A stretch of DNA of 64,000 nt from Wallacemonas rigidus (taxonomy: Eukaryota; Euglenozoa; Kinetoplastea; Trypanosomatida; Trypanosomatidae). A program made the position numbers and the translations under genes. Location: assembly GCA_030849045.1 (NCBI GenBank), contig JASAOL010000552.1, positions 1 to 64,000 on the forward strand, read 5' to 3'. How positions within the stretch are numbered: the stretch's first letter is position 1; each line of letters begins with the position of its first letter. Shown here in pieces: positions 43,955-54,600 of the stretch. Below the pieces are notes generated by a model that saw only the letters and a list, made by a program, of their open reading frames with translations, searched no databases and was not told the origin of the DNA.

Positions 43955-46282
43955 CTACCGAAGTGTTTCCTGCTTGGCCATTTCGACCTCGAAGATGGAG
44001 GTGAGTTGAGGCTGAGCCCAGAACCACTGCGCGCATTCGAGTGCCGAGAGCTGTGTGCGGAAGCAGATGAAGCACCCGCCCCGGAAAGGGGGATCCAGAT
44101 ACGAGCGGAAACTGTTGACATCCGAAAAGGTCAAGTTGAAGAAGTGCGGACGTAACAGGCGCGACACCATCGCAAACTCACAGCGATCCGCCACACTCGC
44201 CGCGTGGAAGCGGCACCCACATAGACGGTAACCCTCAGCATACAAAGGCACCATGGAAGGACTGGGCAGCAAAACATAGTTGTTGTTGCTGATCAAGGTC
44301 GCCTTTGTATACATCGTCGTTGATGTCGTCATGTCGCCATCGCGTGCGGCTAAGCAGTCCTCGCGGCCATCGCAGTGCAAGTGTGTATAGTCTCGACGCG
44401 TGCGGATCAGCAGCGTGTGCGTGGCCCTCGCCTCCTCACCGTCCGTCATTGTCGGCGGGTGATGTTGGGTCGGGACAGGCTCGAGATTTGCAAGAGATGG
44501 AATGCGACCGTAGTCCTGTGGGCTTTCGTGGAGTGCGTCGCGATGAAAACGCCCGCTGTGACGCTTATTCGACCAATCCGAGGACATGACGGGCACGTGC
44601 GTCTGAAAAAGCGCGAGGCGAGCGCCGTCCTCGGCCGTGCGTTGGTCCGCTGTTGTGTAAGGGATAGGCAAAGTATACATGTTTTCTATTTCCAGCGCGG
44701 CGCCCGAGGTGAGTGTCGCCACCGCTTCACACAGAGCCGCGCCTCTGAGGGCAGTCTGCGACCAGATGCAGAGGGGCGTGGTCAGCGTGGCAGGGCGCGA
44801 GGAGGGCATATGGCTTCCCTGGCTCTCATGGTCAGGGCGAGCACGATCCCCCGCTCGCGTATCCCAGTCAGCCGCTGTCTGTGCATCATCGCCATAATAT
44901 TGGATGCCGTCGGTGGCGAATGAATGAATGGACTTCGCTTGTGTGGACTCCGCCGGGGTGGGGACGGGTGTCCCGCTTGGAGGTGGGGTGGATGGCGCCG
45001 ACTCGTTTGCGAAGGTCCGCTTGGGTGTCATCGCGGAGGCCGCACGCGTTCGGACGGTTACGGCACGCGCGACAGTGGACGGGGCCGTCACGCGGCGGTA
45101 CGTGCACGCGTAGAGCCACAGCCGCGCCTGGAAGGCCGCTTCACTGGTGGCGTACTGCACAAAGGCCACGTTTTCACCACGCACGTGCTTCACGGTGATG
45201 TAGGTCAGTCCCTCAGAGGGAACAAATGGTTGGAGGTGTACGCCCGTTTTGATGCTTGGTGCCAGTGGCTTGATGAACAGCGTGGTGAAGCTACCAGCAC
45301 CGCCAACACGACGTTGGTGAAGCGACGCGCGCAGCGGAAGCAGCGGAAGATCGAGTAATGCCATATACCGGCATCCGCCATCGGCTGTTTGTTGGCTCGC
45401 CTCGAGCGGGCCAGTCTCTTCGCCACCGCGGGGAGTGTGGGGTCGTGGCGCGTGCGCGACGCCGGCGTGAACGGCGGCGGCCCACCGAAGCGTCGTCGAT
45501 GATGCGGGGTTCACCGGCGTGGACAAATGAATTGGACGGCTAGAGCATGCGCTCTTCTTCTTCTGCACACGCTCGGCGTCGTCCTGCGAGGCGATCGGCA
45601 GCGAATGTGGTGCAGGTGGTGACGTGTGCTTTGTGTCGATGGCAGCCGGCGTGTGCGCGTACGGTGATGAAACAACCGCGCAGCTCTTCCGTACGCTGAT
45701 AGGCGCCGCGTGACCGGCACGCATGCCGCCCCAACAAGGCGCGTCGAGGACGGTATTGGCCGCGGCTGTGGCGGTCGACGTCGAATACGTGCCAGTGTGA
45801 CGTGGCCGTGCCGCGCTCGACGGGGATAGGAAAGAGCTCCACGGCCCGCACGTCTGCGTGGAAGTGGAGGACGGAGAGAAGGCAGACAGTGCGGCAGATG
45901 GGGCGGACACGCATGTGGCAAGCGCCGAGGGCTCCGTACCACCATCAAATCTGTGGGTGTCGTGTGCGAGGTTCGGTGCGACGACCGAGCCACGTGTGGT
46001 GTTGATGTCACGGCTTCCCTTCACATCATCGACCTCGACCCCGATCGGTTTAGGCGGTGGCAGGCGTCGAAGTGGTGTGAATCGTCGTGTGATGGTCTGT
46101 GCCTCGATGGGGACAATGTGTTGGGGTGCGTGCAGTCCAGTCGCATGGGCACCGGGCGCATGGTGCAGACGCGCGTGAATGTAGTCGCCATGGTGATGTG
46201 GGTTGTTGGGCGCCGCGTACGGTGTGTGAGTTCGCACCCCACGCGCGACAGCACATGGCGTTGCTGGACAGTGCTGATCCAT
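43955..46282 (-). CDS. Putative RNA-binding protein with two divergent RRM-like regions
   Basis: A 775-residue protein rich in His, Ser, Thr and Pro outside two folded parts. The first, at about 331-400, has an RNP2-like strand TTLFIKPL, a long loop, and an RNP1-like strand GENVAFVQYATSEAAFQARL, in the order of an RRM. The second, at the C-terminal end, reads HFFNLTFSDVNSFRSYLDPP and GGCFICFRTQLSALECAQWF, again strand-helix-strand as in an RRM. Neither has a textbook RNP1, so RNA binding is inferred. In trypanosomatids, RRM proteins act on mRNA stability and translation because transcription is polycistronic. The frame extends 34 codons upstream to a TTG; the ATG at 46282 was chosen. The neighbours do not suggest a shared role. 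Confidence 0.7.
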   Translation of the reverse strand: MDQHCPATPCAVARGVRTHTPYAAPNNPHHHGDYIHARLHHAPGAHATGLHAPQHIVPIEAQTITRRFTPLRRLPPPKPIGVEVDDVKGSRDINTTRGSVVAPNLAHDTHRFDGGTEPSALATCVSAPSAALSAFSPSSTSTQTCGPWSSFLSPSSAARPRHTGTYSTSTATAAANTVLDAPCWGGMRAGHAAPISVRKSCAVVSSPYAHTPAAIDTKHTSPPAPHSLPIASQDDAERVQKKKSACSSRPIHLSTPVNPASSTTLRWAAAVHAGVAHAPRPHTPRGGEETGPLEASQQTADGGCRYMALLDLPLLPLRASLHQRRVGGAGSFTTLFIKPLAPSIKTGVHLQPFVPSEGLTYITVKHVRGENVAFVQYATSEAAFQARLWLYACTYRRVTAPSTVARAVTVRTRAASAMTPKRTFANESAPSTPPPSGTPVPTPAESTQAKSIHSFATDGIQYYGDDAQTAADWDTRAGDRARPDHESQGSHMPSSRPATLTTPLCIWSQTALRGAALCEAVATLTSGAALEIENMYTLPIPYTTADQRTAEDGARLALFQTHVPVMSSDWSNKRHSGRFHRDALHESPQDYGRIPSLANLEPVPTQHHPPTMTDGEEARATHTLLIRTRRDYTHLHCDGREDCLAARDGDMTTSTTMYTKATLISNNNYVLLPSPSMVPLYAEGYRLCGCRFHAASVADRCEFAMVSRLLRPHFFNLTFSDVNSFRSYLDPPFRGGCFICFRTQLSALECAQWFWAQPQLTSIFEVEMAKQETLR

Positions 46283-48409
46283 ATCACTCTGCAGCTGAAG
46301 CAAGGGTGTGGCGCGGTCAACTGTGAGAGCAGGGTCAGGGAGAGGCGTGCGGGCACGTGCCGCGAAACAAACGGACTGATCCAAAATGGTGTCGGGAGTG
46401 TACCGAGGAAAAGAAAAAGAAAAGAAGGACGCGCGCCGTCAATGTCCTACGATGCTGTGGCTCAAAATTGATCTGATTCTTTTCCTTCTGAGATGCTAGT
46501 AGCTATGCACAGTTCGAAGAAAGAAAACAAAGAAAAAACGGAACGAGCTCTGAGCAGCTATACACTACTCCGGATACCTACCCTCCTTCTTGTCCTTTCA
46601 ACGAACGCAGAAGCAGGAGTAAAAGGGGAAAACGGAAAATAGTGATAATGACAGCGAGGTCACTCTTTGTTTGTTGTGACCTTCAGCGACACTGAGAAAA
46701 GGAGAAAAAAAAAGTGTCGAAGGAACGGCTGCGTTGATTTCTCTTGCGTGATGTAATGAGAGAAAGCGAAGTGGAAGAACAAATATGCGTCTGAGGCCAG
46801 GTCGTCGAGACGATGTGGTGTCAATAAAGTGAAGCGAAAAGAAGTGATAATGAGAGCTAAGTTGTGAGGAAAGGTTCTTAAAGAAAAAGAGAAGTGCGGC
46901 GGGTGGGAAACAAAAATAAATAAATAAAAAAGGAAGAAGTGCGAAATCGCGGACACAGGACAGAGCGCAGAAGAATCAAACTGTTCTCCTGCTGCGGCTG
47001 CCAACAAAACGAGAGCGGCGACAACCGAGAGAGAAAAGAAGATTGCCGTGTGTCTTCTCCCCCCGCAACGTCGTGCTTTTCGAGGTGTGTATATCTGTCT
47101 GTGTGAGGAAGGAAGAGTGGAAGAGGACGAAGTCGTGCACAATGGTGTACTGCCCTTCTCGAATGAACTAGTGGGTGCTCTTCACTCTGTTGTTAGTGTT
47201 GGTATTATCTTTTTTTCGGTGTGGACGTATCAGCCCCTGGGCTGAGTGTTCCTTGTCTTCGGCTATTCACGCGTCGCAAGGGTAACAGGGAGGAGTAATC
47301 AGAGTGTGTGAGAGAGAAGAGGAGAAGCGGGGATACAAATATGAGCACGTGTGCGTGTGGGAAAGGAAGGAAAAGGATGCAAAGTCAATAGAAAAAATGG
47401 AGTCAATCACGGGCGTTTCTATTTCGATGTGGTGGTTCATCTGTGCCAGTGAGACCGACAGGTGCCAGACGCAGCCACTCGAAAGGCGCAGACACGATCG
47501 CGAATGCCAACCGGGTGGTATGTACAGGTAGCGCCGTGTCGCGGCGAGACACTGGGCGTTTGACGCACGGATGACAAGGAAAGAACGAAAAAAAAAAAAA
47601 TAAGGGTGCCCTCTCGTTTCCCATGAGGAGAGAACGTGAAGCTTCCTCATTTCTTCTGTTTTCCGGACGTCCGAGTGTCGCTTCGCCGTTCTCGCGTTCG
47701 TTCAGACATGCGCAGACGGTCCGAGGTCATCGGTGGTAGTGAAACGACCCGTGTGCGGCGTGTTGGTCCGTTTGGTGTGTGCGTGTGTGGTTGTTATGTG
47801 TTGGTTGTTGTTGTTGTTTTGTGTGTTAAGTTGTACTACCTCTCGTTTGAGGGAAAATCAAAGTGCAGGGACACATTTTTCTGGTTGTTTTCTCAGTCAA
47901 ACAAAGGAAAAAAAAAAGACGCTAGCTCCCATAAATCCCCCTACACAAACAGACAGAGCCGCACCGCGAAGCGCCACGTCCATAGGGAAGCAGTAAGCCA
48001 CCTTTCACAAGGAAAGCATACGGCCGCACAAGGCGCGTGAAAAAGGATTAAAACGCACGGCTTCCCCATGTTCGCTCAGGGATCGGTTCCTGACGATTTC
48101 TGATGTTCATTTTTTTTTTTTCTTCTACTACTGTAAAGACGCAAAACGTGATTCCATAACATGTCGCGCATGGGAAGGGGGGAGAGAGGCGAGACAAAAG
48201 CACGTCCACCTTCGTGTGTGTGTGTGTGTGTCACGTTCATTATGGCGTACTCACGCGATCTTGAGTTTTTTTTCCCGAATATAAAAGGACAAGGGGGCGT
48301 TAACGAGTTGTGTACGTGTGTGCGTGTGTGTTCGCGAACGCGTCATCATCTCGTTGGGACTGTCGTGCGTATATCTCCTTTTATGTCCATTGTGGCTTTT
48401 ATTTTTCTT
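46283..48409. other. Long intergenic region between IDH-like and RRM-like genes
   Basis: 2.1 kb without a supported gene. Homopolymer A runs at 47586-47600 and T run at 48109-48121, a (GT)n run at 48215-48231 and GTT repeats at 47801-47818 were seen. Minus-strand frames of 100-160 codons here are compositionally Phe/Ser/Leu-rich products of pyrimidine tracts and were not accepted. Confidence 0.5.
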
Positions 48410-49213
48410 TTAGATCGCCTTGGCAACGTTCAGGGGATCCTTCGCAGCAGCAGCCTCAATCTTTGATGCCTCCGATTTCATTCCCATCGCCTTGAGCTCC
48501 TCAGCCACGGCGAGCGCCAGCGTCTTGTAGCTGAATCCACCGTGCACAGTGCCCTGTGCGGTGTAGTACACCAGAGGCGTGCCGCCCACCGCGCCGGCGT
48601 ACGCGAGCTGGATGTTCTCGTTCACGGGATCGTCGTTTGCGAGAACCACGGTGTGCTTCTCAGGGAACATGATGAGGTCGTTGGCCACGCGTGCCGTGCT
48701 CATGCGCTCCACCTGCATTCCCGAAGCCTCAATCTTCGCCGTCACCGTGCGCTCGAAGAGGTCATTGATGTTCTTGTACTTGTTCGCCGGCTTAATGGAA
48801 AGCGTAATGCGCGCGCACTTCAGTTCCTTCGCCTTCTGCACTGCCACATCCGCGGCCTTGGTGAACGCCGCCTCAGCCGCCTCGATCTCCGCATCGCAGT
48901 TGATGCCGGCAGCAGGGTACGTGTCGACGACATCGCGGACCTGGATGCGATCAGCCGCGCTGCGCGGAGTCACCGCACGCACGACGGCCGTCTGCACGCC
49001 CTTGTATGCAGGCGACGCGCTCGCCGAGGGCTGCGCGACACACGCGTACGCACCACGGGGAGCCTGGCTACCGACTACCACGGCGCACCTCTCGGCGACG
49101 GCGGACTCAGATACCTTTACGGCACCGCTGGTCGCCTTGCTGACAATAGTGGATGCGGCCTGGAGAAGTGCAGCCGGTGCACCAGCAGCGACCACGGCGA
49201 TGGACTTGGACAT
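48410..49213 (-). CDS. Isocitrate/isopropylmalate dehydrogenase-like protein, probably non-catalytic
   Basis: A 267-residue protein starting MSKSIAVVAAGAPAALLQAA at the ATG at 49213. The C-terminal 150 residues follow the order of the NAD-dependent IDH/IPMDH family: a helix AFTKAADVAVQKAKELKCAR, a strand ITLSIKPANKYKNINDLFER where the family has the VHKANIMK...DGLF block, RVANDLIMFPEKHTVVLAND, IQLAYAGAVGGTPLVYYTAQ where the family has IISDLAAGLVGG, and AEELKAMGMKSEASKIEAAA as the final helix. The metal-binding Asp residues of the YGDI(I/L)SD segment are absent and the N-terminal substrate loop is not seen, so I infer a structural relic. The Ala-rich start could be a mitochondrial presequence. 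Kinetoplastid mitochondrial complexes are known to have recruited old enzymes as structural subunits, a possible role here. A frame 111 codons longer reaches an ATG only through pyrimidine tracts and was rejected. Confidence 0.6.
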   Translation of the reverse strand: MSKSIAVVAAGAPAALLQAASTIVSKATSGAVKVSESAVAERCAVVVGSQAPRGAYACVAQPSASASPAYKGVQTAVVRAVTPRSAADRIQVRDVVDTYPAAGINCDAEIEAAEAAFTKAADVAVQKAKELKCARITLSIKPANKYKNINDLFERTVTAKIEASGMQVERMSTARVANDLIMFPEKHTVVLANDDPVNENIQLAYAGAVGGTPLVYYTAQGTVHGGFSYKTLALAVAEELKAMGMKSEASKIEAAAAKDPLNVAKAI

Positions 49214-51132
49214 GTGCACGTGTGGTGTACGACGGGAAATGTGAATGCGAGAGTGGGAAAGGAGAGAGAGAAAAAAAAAAAGGTGATGCGAGGGAGAAGG
49301 CCCTAAAACTACACTAGACTGCGGTGGAAAAGATGGATGTTTGTATTCGTGGGCGAGTCGACAAGAAGCAAAGCACGACACAAAAGTTGTTGATTTGAAG
49401 AAGAAAAAAAAACAAAAAGCGATGACGAGTGCAGGCACACAGGAACCAGAGAATGGAGCGAGAAGGTGGATGCGATGCAGAGGATGTAGTCGAGATGCGT
49501 GTCTATTGTGGTGTGCACACGCCGCGCTGTCACGCTTTCTTGCCATTTCACGAACATGTCTTCGCAGTTTGTTTAATCGCTCACAATGTTTTTCTCTTTA
49601 ATCTTCTCCTCTTGTTTTTTTACTCCGCTCTTCAGTGATCAAGAGGAGCGGCAGTGCGGTCAGAAAACAGAGAGAGAGGTCCTTGGTCGGTTGTGTGACC
49701 TTGGCCAGCTCCGCGGTTGGCGCGTGCGAATGAGCTATGTGTCTGCTACACTTGGAATATTCGGTGCGGCTAATGGGTCATCATGTCAAATGATTCTGTG
49801 TTTGTTAGCTTGTTAGTTTCCTCTTCACCTGGATCAGAAGGCTCTCGGCAAGGAAGCCAACTAAGTTCGTCATAAAAAAAAAAAAAGAGTCTGCTGACAG
49901 TCACAGGAAATGTGATAAGGGGGGTGCAAACGAGTGTACTCAAACATGATTCGACTCCAGTTCAATTGTAGTTCATATGTATTTTTTATAGAATGAAGGA
50001 GCGCCTTGGTCGCTGGTACGCGTTCTTTTTGTCTCTACAGTCGTCACGTAGCCGTGTGTGTGTGTGTGTGAGTGTGTATAAAAGTACTTTAGCAATGGTG
50101 ACGTTCCTGCTGTCTTGTTGTCAAGCAACAGCAACAGCCAGGTGAGTGGGGGTGAGTATGTAAGTAAACATCAGCTTTCGTCGAGCGGAAACGTGATCAG
50201 TGTGATCGGGGGGGGGGGGCTGATTGTTGCACGCACCGCGACGGATCGGCAGACAAAGATAGAAGCGACAACAAAATAAAAAGGGGAGAAGAAGAGAAAG
50301 AAAAAGACGTTGACACGAGTGACCACGGAATGAGACAACAAGAAGAAAAGGCATGCCTCAAAGGTGTTGTCAGACGAAAAGCAAACGGTCAATTATGTAT
50401 TCCCCCTCGAAAAAAAAAAAAACGGCAGTGTAAGAAAGAAAGGAAACAAGTCAATTCAGGGGCGTGCAGAACGCGAAAATCCACGAGGGAGGTTTGCACA
50501 ATGGAGTAAAAGTTGCGGGGCTTATGTGATGCGTTGTCAACGGCAAATGCACACAAACTTCCTTCTCTCTCTCTCTCTTACATGCCTTGCACGATTGTTC
50601 TCTTCCGACGATACGGTGTGTGTGTAGAGTGCGACGAAAGGGTGGCACAGAGCTACAAAAAAAAAGTGGTGCCGGTCCGTCCCAGAGCGTGGCGCCGGAG
50701 AGATGTAAGAAAGAACAGTGTTTGGCCGCGAGTGTTGACCCAGAAAAAAAAGCAGTTGGATGGGCGTGTTGGAGGCGAAGGTTTCTCGTAACAGAACTGT
50801 ACGTCCGAGCTCCGCCTTCCAGAAAAAAAAAAACATGAGCAATACGCAGAGAAGGAGAGAGAAGAAGGGTGCAGCGGTGACCCCATCGTCGGGGGCATGG
50901 GAATGAGGGCGATGCACATGCACACGAAGCAATCGAAACCAAAGCGCGACTTCTGGTGAGTATACTCTGAAAATACAAAAAAAAAAAAAGAAAAGGGGGA
51001 GGAATGAAGTCGCATGCCACGACAAATCGACACACAGAGATGGCCGAGCCTCGACGCGTGCACCTGCTAATGCACGGAGGTGCATAAAACATGGGAGAGC
51101 AACGCGAGACCAGCAGGTTCAAATGTGTCGTG
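49214..51132. other. Intergenic region between the candidate small gene and IDH-like gene
   Basis: No gene supported. A run of eleven As at 49270-49281 lies in a purine-rich plus-strand stretch that is a pyrimidine tract ahead of the IDH-like ATG; no AG lies between it and that ATG, so the acceptor is probably one of the AGs at 49304-49320. A (TG)n run at 50055-50076 and a G run at 50208-50219 were also seen. Confidence 0.5.
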
Positions 51133-51411
51133 TCACGCGGAGGAAAGCAATGAAATGACAACGCTCATGTTGATGAGCATAGCCACGAGGAAAGACCAGT
51201 AGCACCACGGAGGTACACGTACCTCGTTAACGACAATCGACCACGACCATCGGTTCTGGCCAAATGAGCAGATAAACCAAAAAGAAAGGGAAAAAAAAAG
51301 TGAGTAAGACGCGCACACGCACACGCACACGGAAAGAAAGCACGCGGTACACAAAGCAACTAAATGTGTAGCATTAGGTGAACTTACTGGTTTGCATATC
51401 TCCGGCGTCAT
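51133..51411 (-). CDS. Candidate small membrane-protein gene, possibly split by a 132-base intron
   Basis: An ATG at 51411 lies 27 bases after a textbook trans-splice acceptor. The frame runs 92 codons to TGA at 51135-51133. Its middle (from codon 9 to codon 52) is low-complexity, from GT repeats and a T/C run, and unlike a protein. That middle starts with GTAAGT (51387-51382) and ends with a branch-like TACTCAC (51306-51300), a pyrimidine tract and CAG at 51258-51256. Removing 51256-51387 leaves 48 codons in frame: MTPEICKP, then NRWSWSIVVNEVRVPP, then a hydrophobic helix WCYWSFLVAMLINMSVVISL and LSSA. The last 40 codons are about two-thirds G/C at third positions, like the surrounding genes. 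I do not recognise the peptide; it would be a single-span, tail-anchored type. The ORF without splicing is also open, so both readings remain possible, as does chance. Confidence 0.4.
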   Translation of the reverse strand: MTPEICKPVSSPNATHLVALCTACFLSVCVCVCASYSLFFSLSFWFICSFGQNRWSWSIVVNEVRVPPWCYWSFLVAMLINMSVVISLLSSA

Positions 51412-51438
51412 TTGCGACGAATAGATGGTGAAGAGAAG

Positions 51439-51466
51439 CTAGGAAATTAAAAAAAAAAAAAAGAAT
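51439..51466 (-). promoter_or_regulatory. Predicted spliced-leader trans-splice acceptor ahead of the candidate small gene
   Basis: On the minus strand a tract of about fifteen Ts, then AATTTCCT, ends in AG at 51440-51439. The ATG at 51411 follows after 27 bases with no other ATG between. The spacing is the same as for the uS8 gene in this window. Confidence 0.55.
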
Positions 51467-51690
51467 GTCCGATGACGAAGCGAAAAGGTGTGACGGGTCA
51501 GGAAAAAAAAAAAGAGGGACGGAAGAAAAATAGACTTAGCTTTCAACGGTTAAAGGTGAACAAAACGAAGAAAAGGAAACCGCGAATGAGGCCTCTCTCT
51601 CCACACACACACACATATATTGACTGCGACCGGAAGAAGGGAAAGGAAACGAAGGAAAAGGCTCGAGGCGAGACGGATGCGGGTCTCAAG

Positions 51691-54600
51691 TCAGCTACGG
51701 CAGCACTGGTTCACAAAATCGTACCCGTCCCAAAGTTCCAGCAAGGCGAACACGTTGGGGCACATGAGCAGCATATACGGAGGGAAGTCGGCACCCGTCT
51801 TTGCCTTGAGCAGCTCCGTAAAATGGATGGCAGAGTCGCACAAGACGCATCCGAATTGCATCTCATAATATCGTACGATCGGCGAGACCTGGTACACGTT
51901 CACCACACTCTCCAAAAATGCGTTCTGGTGAACGACGAAATCAGATTGGTATAGCTTATCACGCGGCACCGCTGGTGGATGTGGTGACGGGTGCGGTGAC
52001 TCGTTCGGTCCCCGTGCCATGCTGGTGCTGAAGATTTGCGCTTCACTCCCGTTTAGATTGTTCGCGGTCCGCTCGTGAAGGAGCTGACCCGGTGCCGTTC
52101 GGACAGGCGATGTCAAGTTGCTGGCATCGTCGGCATCTAAAATGGTCGGCAGCGCGTGATCGGCATCCGCGACGAGCATGGAGAGATCGGTCGCAGAGAC
52201 GAGTGGGCCCCGCATTCGGAGGTTGCTTTCCAAGATGTTGGCGTCGTGCGTGGAACGAAAGGCACTGGACGCGTCTGTGACGCTTGAGTGACCCTGCGAA
52301 GGGACCATCGTTCCACTGCCACCGCTGCGGGAGCTCGAGCCGACCGGGTCAGCCAATATGCTGCTGCCGGTACTAGCCGGCACGTTGCCGATCGCGTATG
52401 CGCGCGTGGTGCTGTGAGCAGGGTATCCCTCCTGTGTCAGTAGGGCACCAAGGGGTGAACCGTAGTCACCTTGCTGGCCTCCACTCGGCCGCACCGCGTG
52501 GTGCGTGAACTCATCAGGCGCCATCACAACTGTGCTCGGATAAGGCGGGCGGACTGCTTCAGGTGGTACTGTGGTGGAGGTCGGTGACGTGGTCGGCGAC
52601 GCAGACGACAGCACAAGGCCCTGCTGGTGATCCTGGCGCTCCCGGCGGGCCTTCGCACGAGCCAGAGCGCGGTAGGTATTCGGGTTCTTCACGTACAACA
52701 CGAGTCCAAGCTCCTCAAAGGTTGTCGACAGCTGCACACCGCACGCCAACCGGGTGCCCGTCGGTGTGCCGTGACTCTTGCCATCAGCGCGTCGTGTGCC
52801 ACCGTCGGCAACGTCCCTCCGCCACGCACTCGGTACTTTGATGATGCCATCGCGGATGAGTGAGTCCAAGACCACATTAACGAGTGCGAGGCGCGACAGC
52901 GTCCCCCGCACGCCGCTCGGCTGCTGGCTGCGTCGCGGAGGAGGAAGCATCGCACGCTCCCGGCGATTCGCTGGCACGCTGATAATTTCGAACTGCTTAT
53001 TCGTCCACTCGACAACCGCTCCCATGGTCAAGGGCATTGTGGTGAAGTCTAGCAGACAGTCGCCGTCGGCGATGTGCTGCAGCGAGTACGTCAAGTCTTG
53101 GTTACGGTAGGTCACCGCCTCGGCCACCTGCTTGGCGAATGCGTCCGGTGTCCGCAGTGTCTGCAGGCTCCACCGCTCCCCTTGAACGGGCGAGAAGAGC
53201 GGCACGTGTAGGTCATGCGGATCAAATGCGGTGTTTGAGTACTGCCAGCACGCCAGCAACTCAAACGCCATATCCTCGTTGTAGTACGAGCTGTTTTCTG
53301 GCGCGCAGGAGGGAATAAAGTCCTTGTGGATCTTCACACCGGTGCTGTTTGCGAAGCGCGTAAGCACAATGTCGAGGCGGTCAAGATCGAGTGGGTGGCC
53401 ACACACAACAGCCGCGCGACTGCTAATGACGCGACTCACCTCCAGATGCGTGCGAGGCAACACATCGGAGGACCCCACTGCGGCCAGAGAGCCGGTGGTG
53501 CTGCCGCTGCGGTTGTGACTGGCTGCTGCATATTTTTCTTGGTTGTTGATGTTGATGGCACTGCCGTCGCCCTGACTATTCCGGCTCAACCTTCGACCAG
53601 GGAAGGTGCTGGCCGTGGCGCTCTTCTCGAAGGCGTCCTTGTTCACGCCACCGCCCGTCCGCGTGCTACCGCCGTGCCCCGTTCGTGCTCTCACGGCGGC
53701 GAAGTCAATGCCGCGGCACTCATTCACCTCATCGACGAGTTGCCTTAGTGTGCTGATGGGAATATTCACCAGCAACAGCGAGAAGCTGCGGCTGACGGAC
53801 GTGTCCATGTGCGCCTCCCACGCGTCGAGACGGCGGCGCATGACGACGCCCGTCGTAAAAGCCGCACACATCATGCGTGCGGTGTTCATGGCAAGTGTAG
53901 TTTCCGAGACGGACATGGCCACGGCGATCGCTGCGAAGAGACCTTTGCCCATGGCCAGGAGCCCGCCGGTGTTGGTGATGGCCTCATGAAGGGCGGTGAA
54001 CCCGTACTGCTCAGCGGTCACCCGGTAGCAGCTGACCAGGTAGAGCACGTGGAGAGGCCAGGCGATCATCGGATTGCGGTAGTACTCCAGGCCAACCTTC
54101 TGCGCTTCGCTCGGGTGGTCGAGGAAGAAGAAGATGGTCTGGAAAGAACGCACCATCCACGACATCCGATCCAGTCGTGAAATGTCTTCGACGTGCTCTT
54201 TAATCGCGGCGTGAAATCCGCGAAGACACGGCTGGCTGGCGTAGAGGTCGTAAAGTTCCTCGAAGCGCGAGTTGCGCTCGAGCAAACCAAAGAGCCCAAA
54301 GACACCGCGACGACGACTGACACCCTCTGTCGTGCTTCCGGCAGCACTCAGGCCAGGCCGGGGTTGATAGGCCAGTGGATCTTGTATTGGTGAGGCCAAG
54401 CGCGAGCCTCGGAGACTAGCAGTGTCACCGCTCAGTTCGTTGGGCGCCCATGCGCCTGTCGTTGACTGGCCGAAGGCGGCCGCGGCGCTGACGCCCGCGA
54501 GCTCAGACCTGCCGGCTGCACTTGCGCTGGAGCGGAGAAGATCTTGTAGATCGTCCACCTTTCCAGAGCAAAACGATTGAGCAATGGGAGGTGTGGGCGG

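Noticed and set aside
46660-47650. Minus-strand frames of 127-160 codons in the gap before the RRM-like gene
   Set aside because: Phe/Ser/Leu/His-rich products of homopolymers and CA repeats, without domain features.
49214-49546. 111-codon N-terminal extension of the IDH-like gene beginning at an ATG
   Set aside because: Encoded by T/C-rich tracts with a run of six Phe; the downstream ATG gives a sensible protein start.
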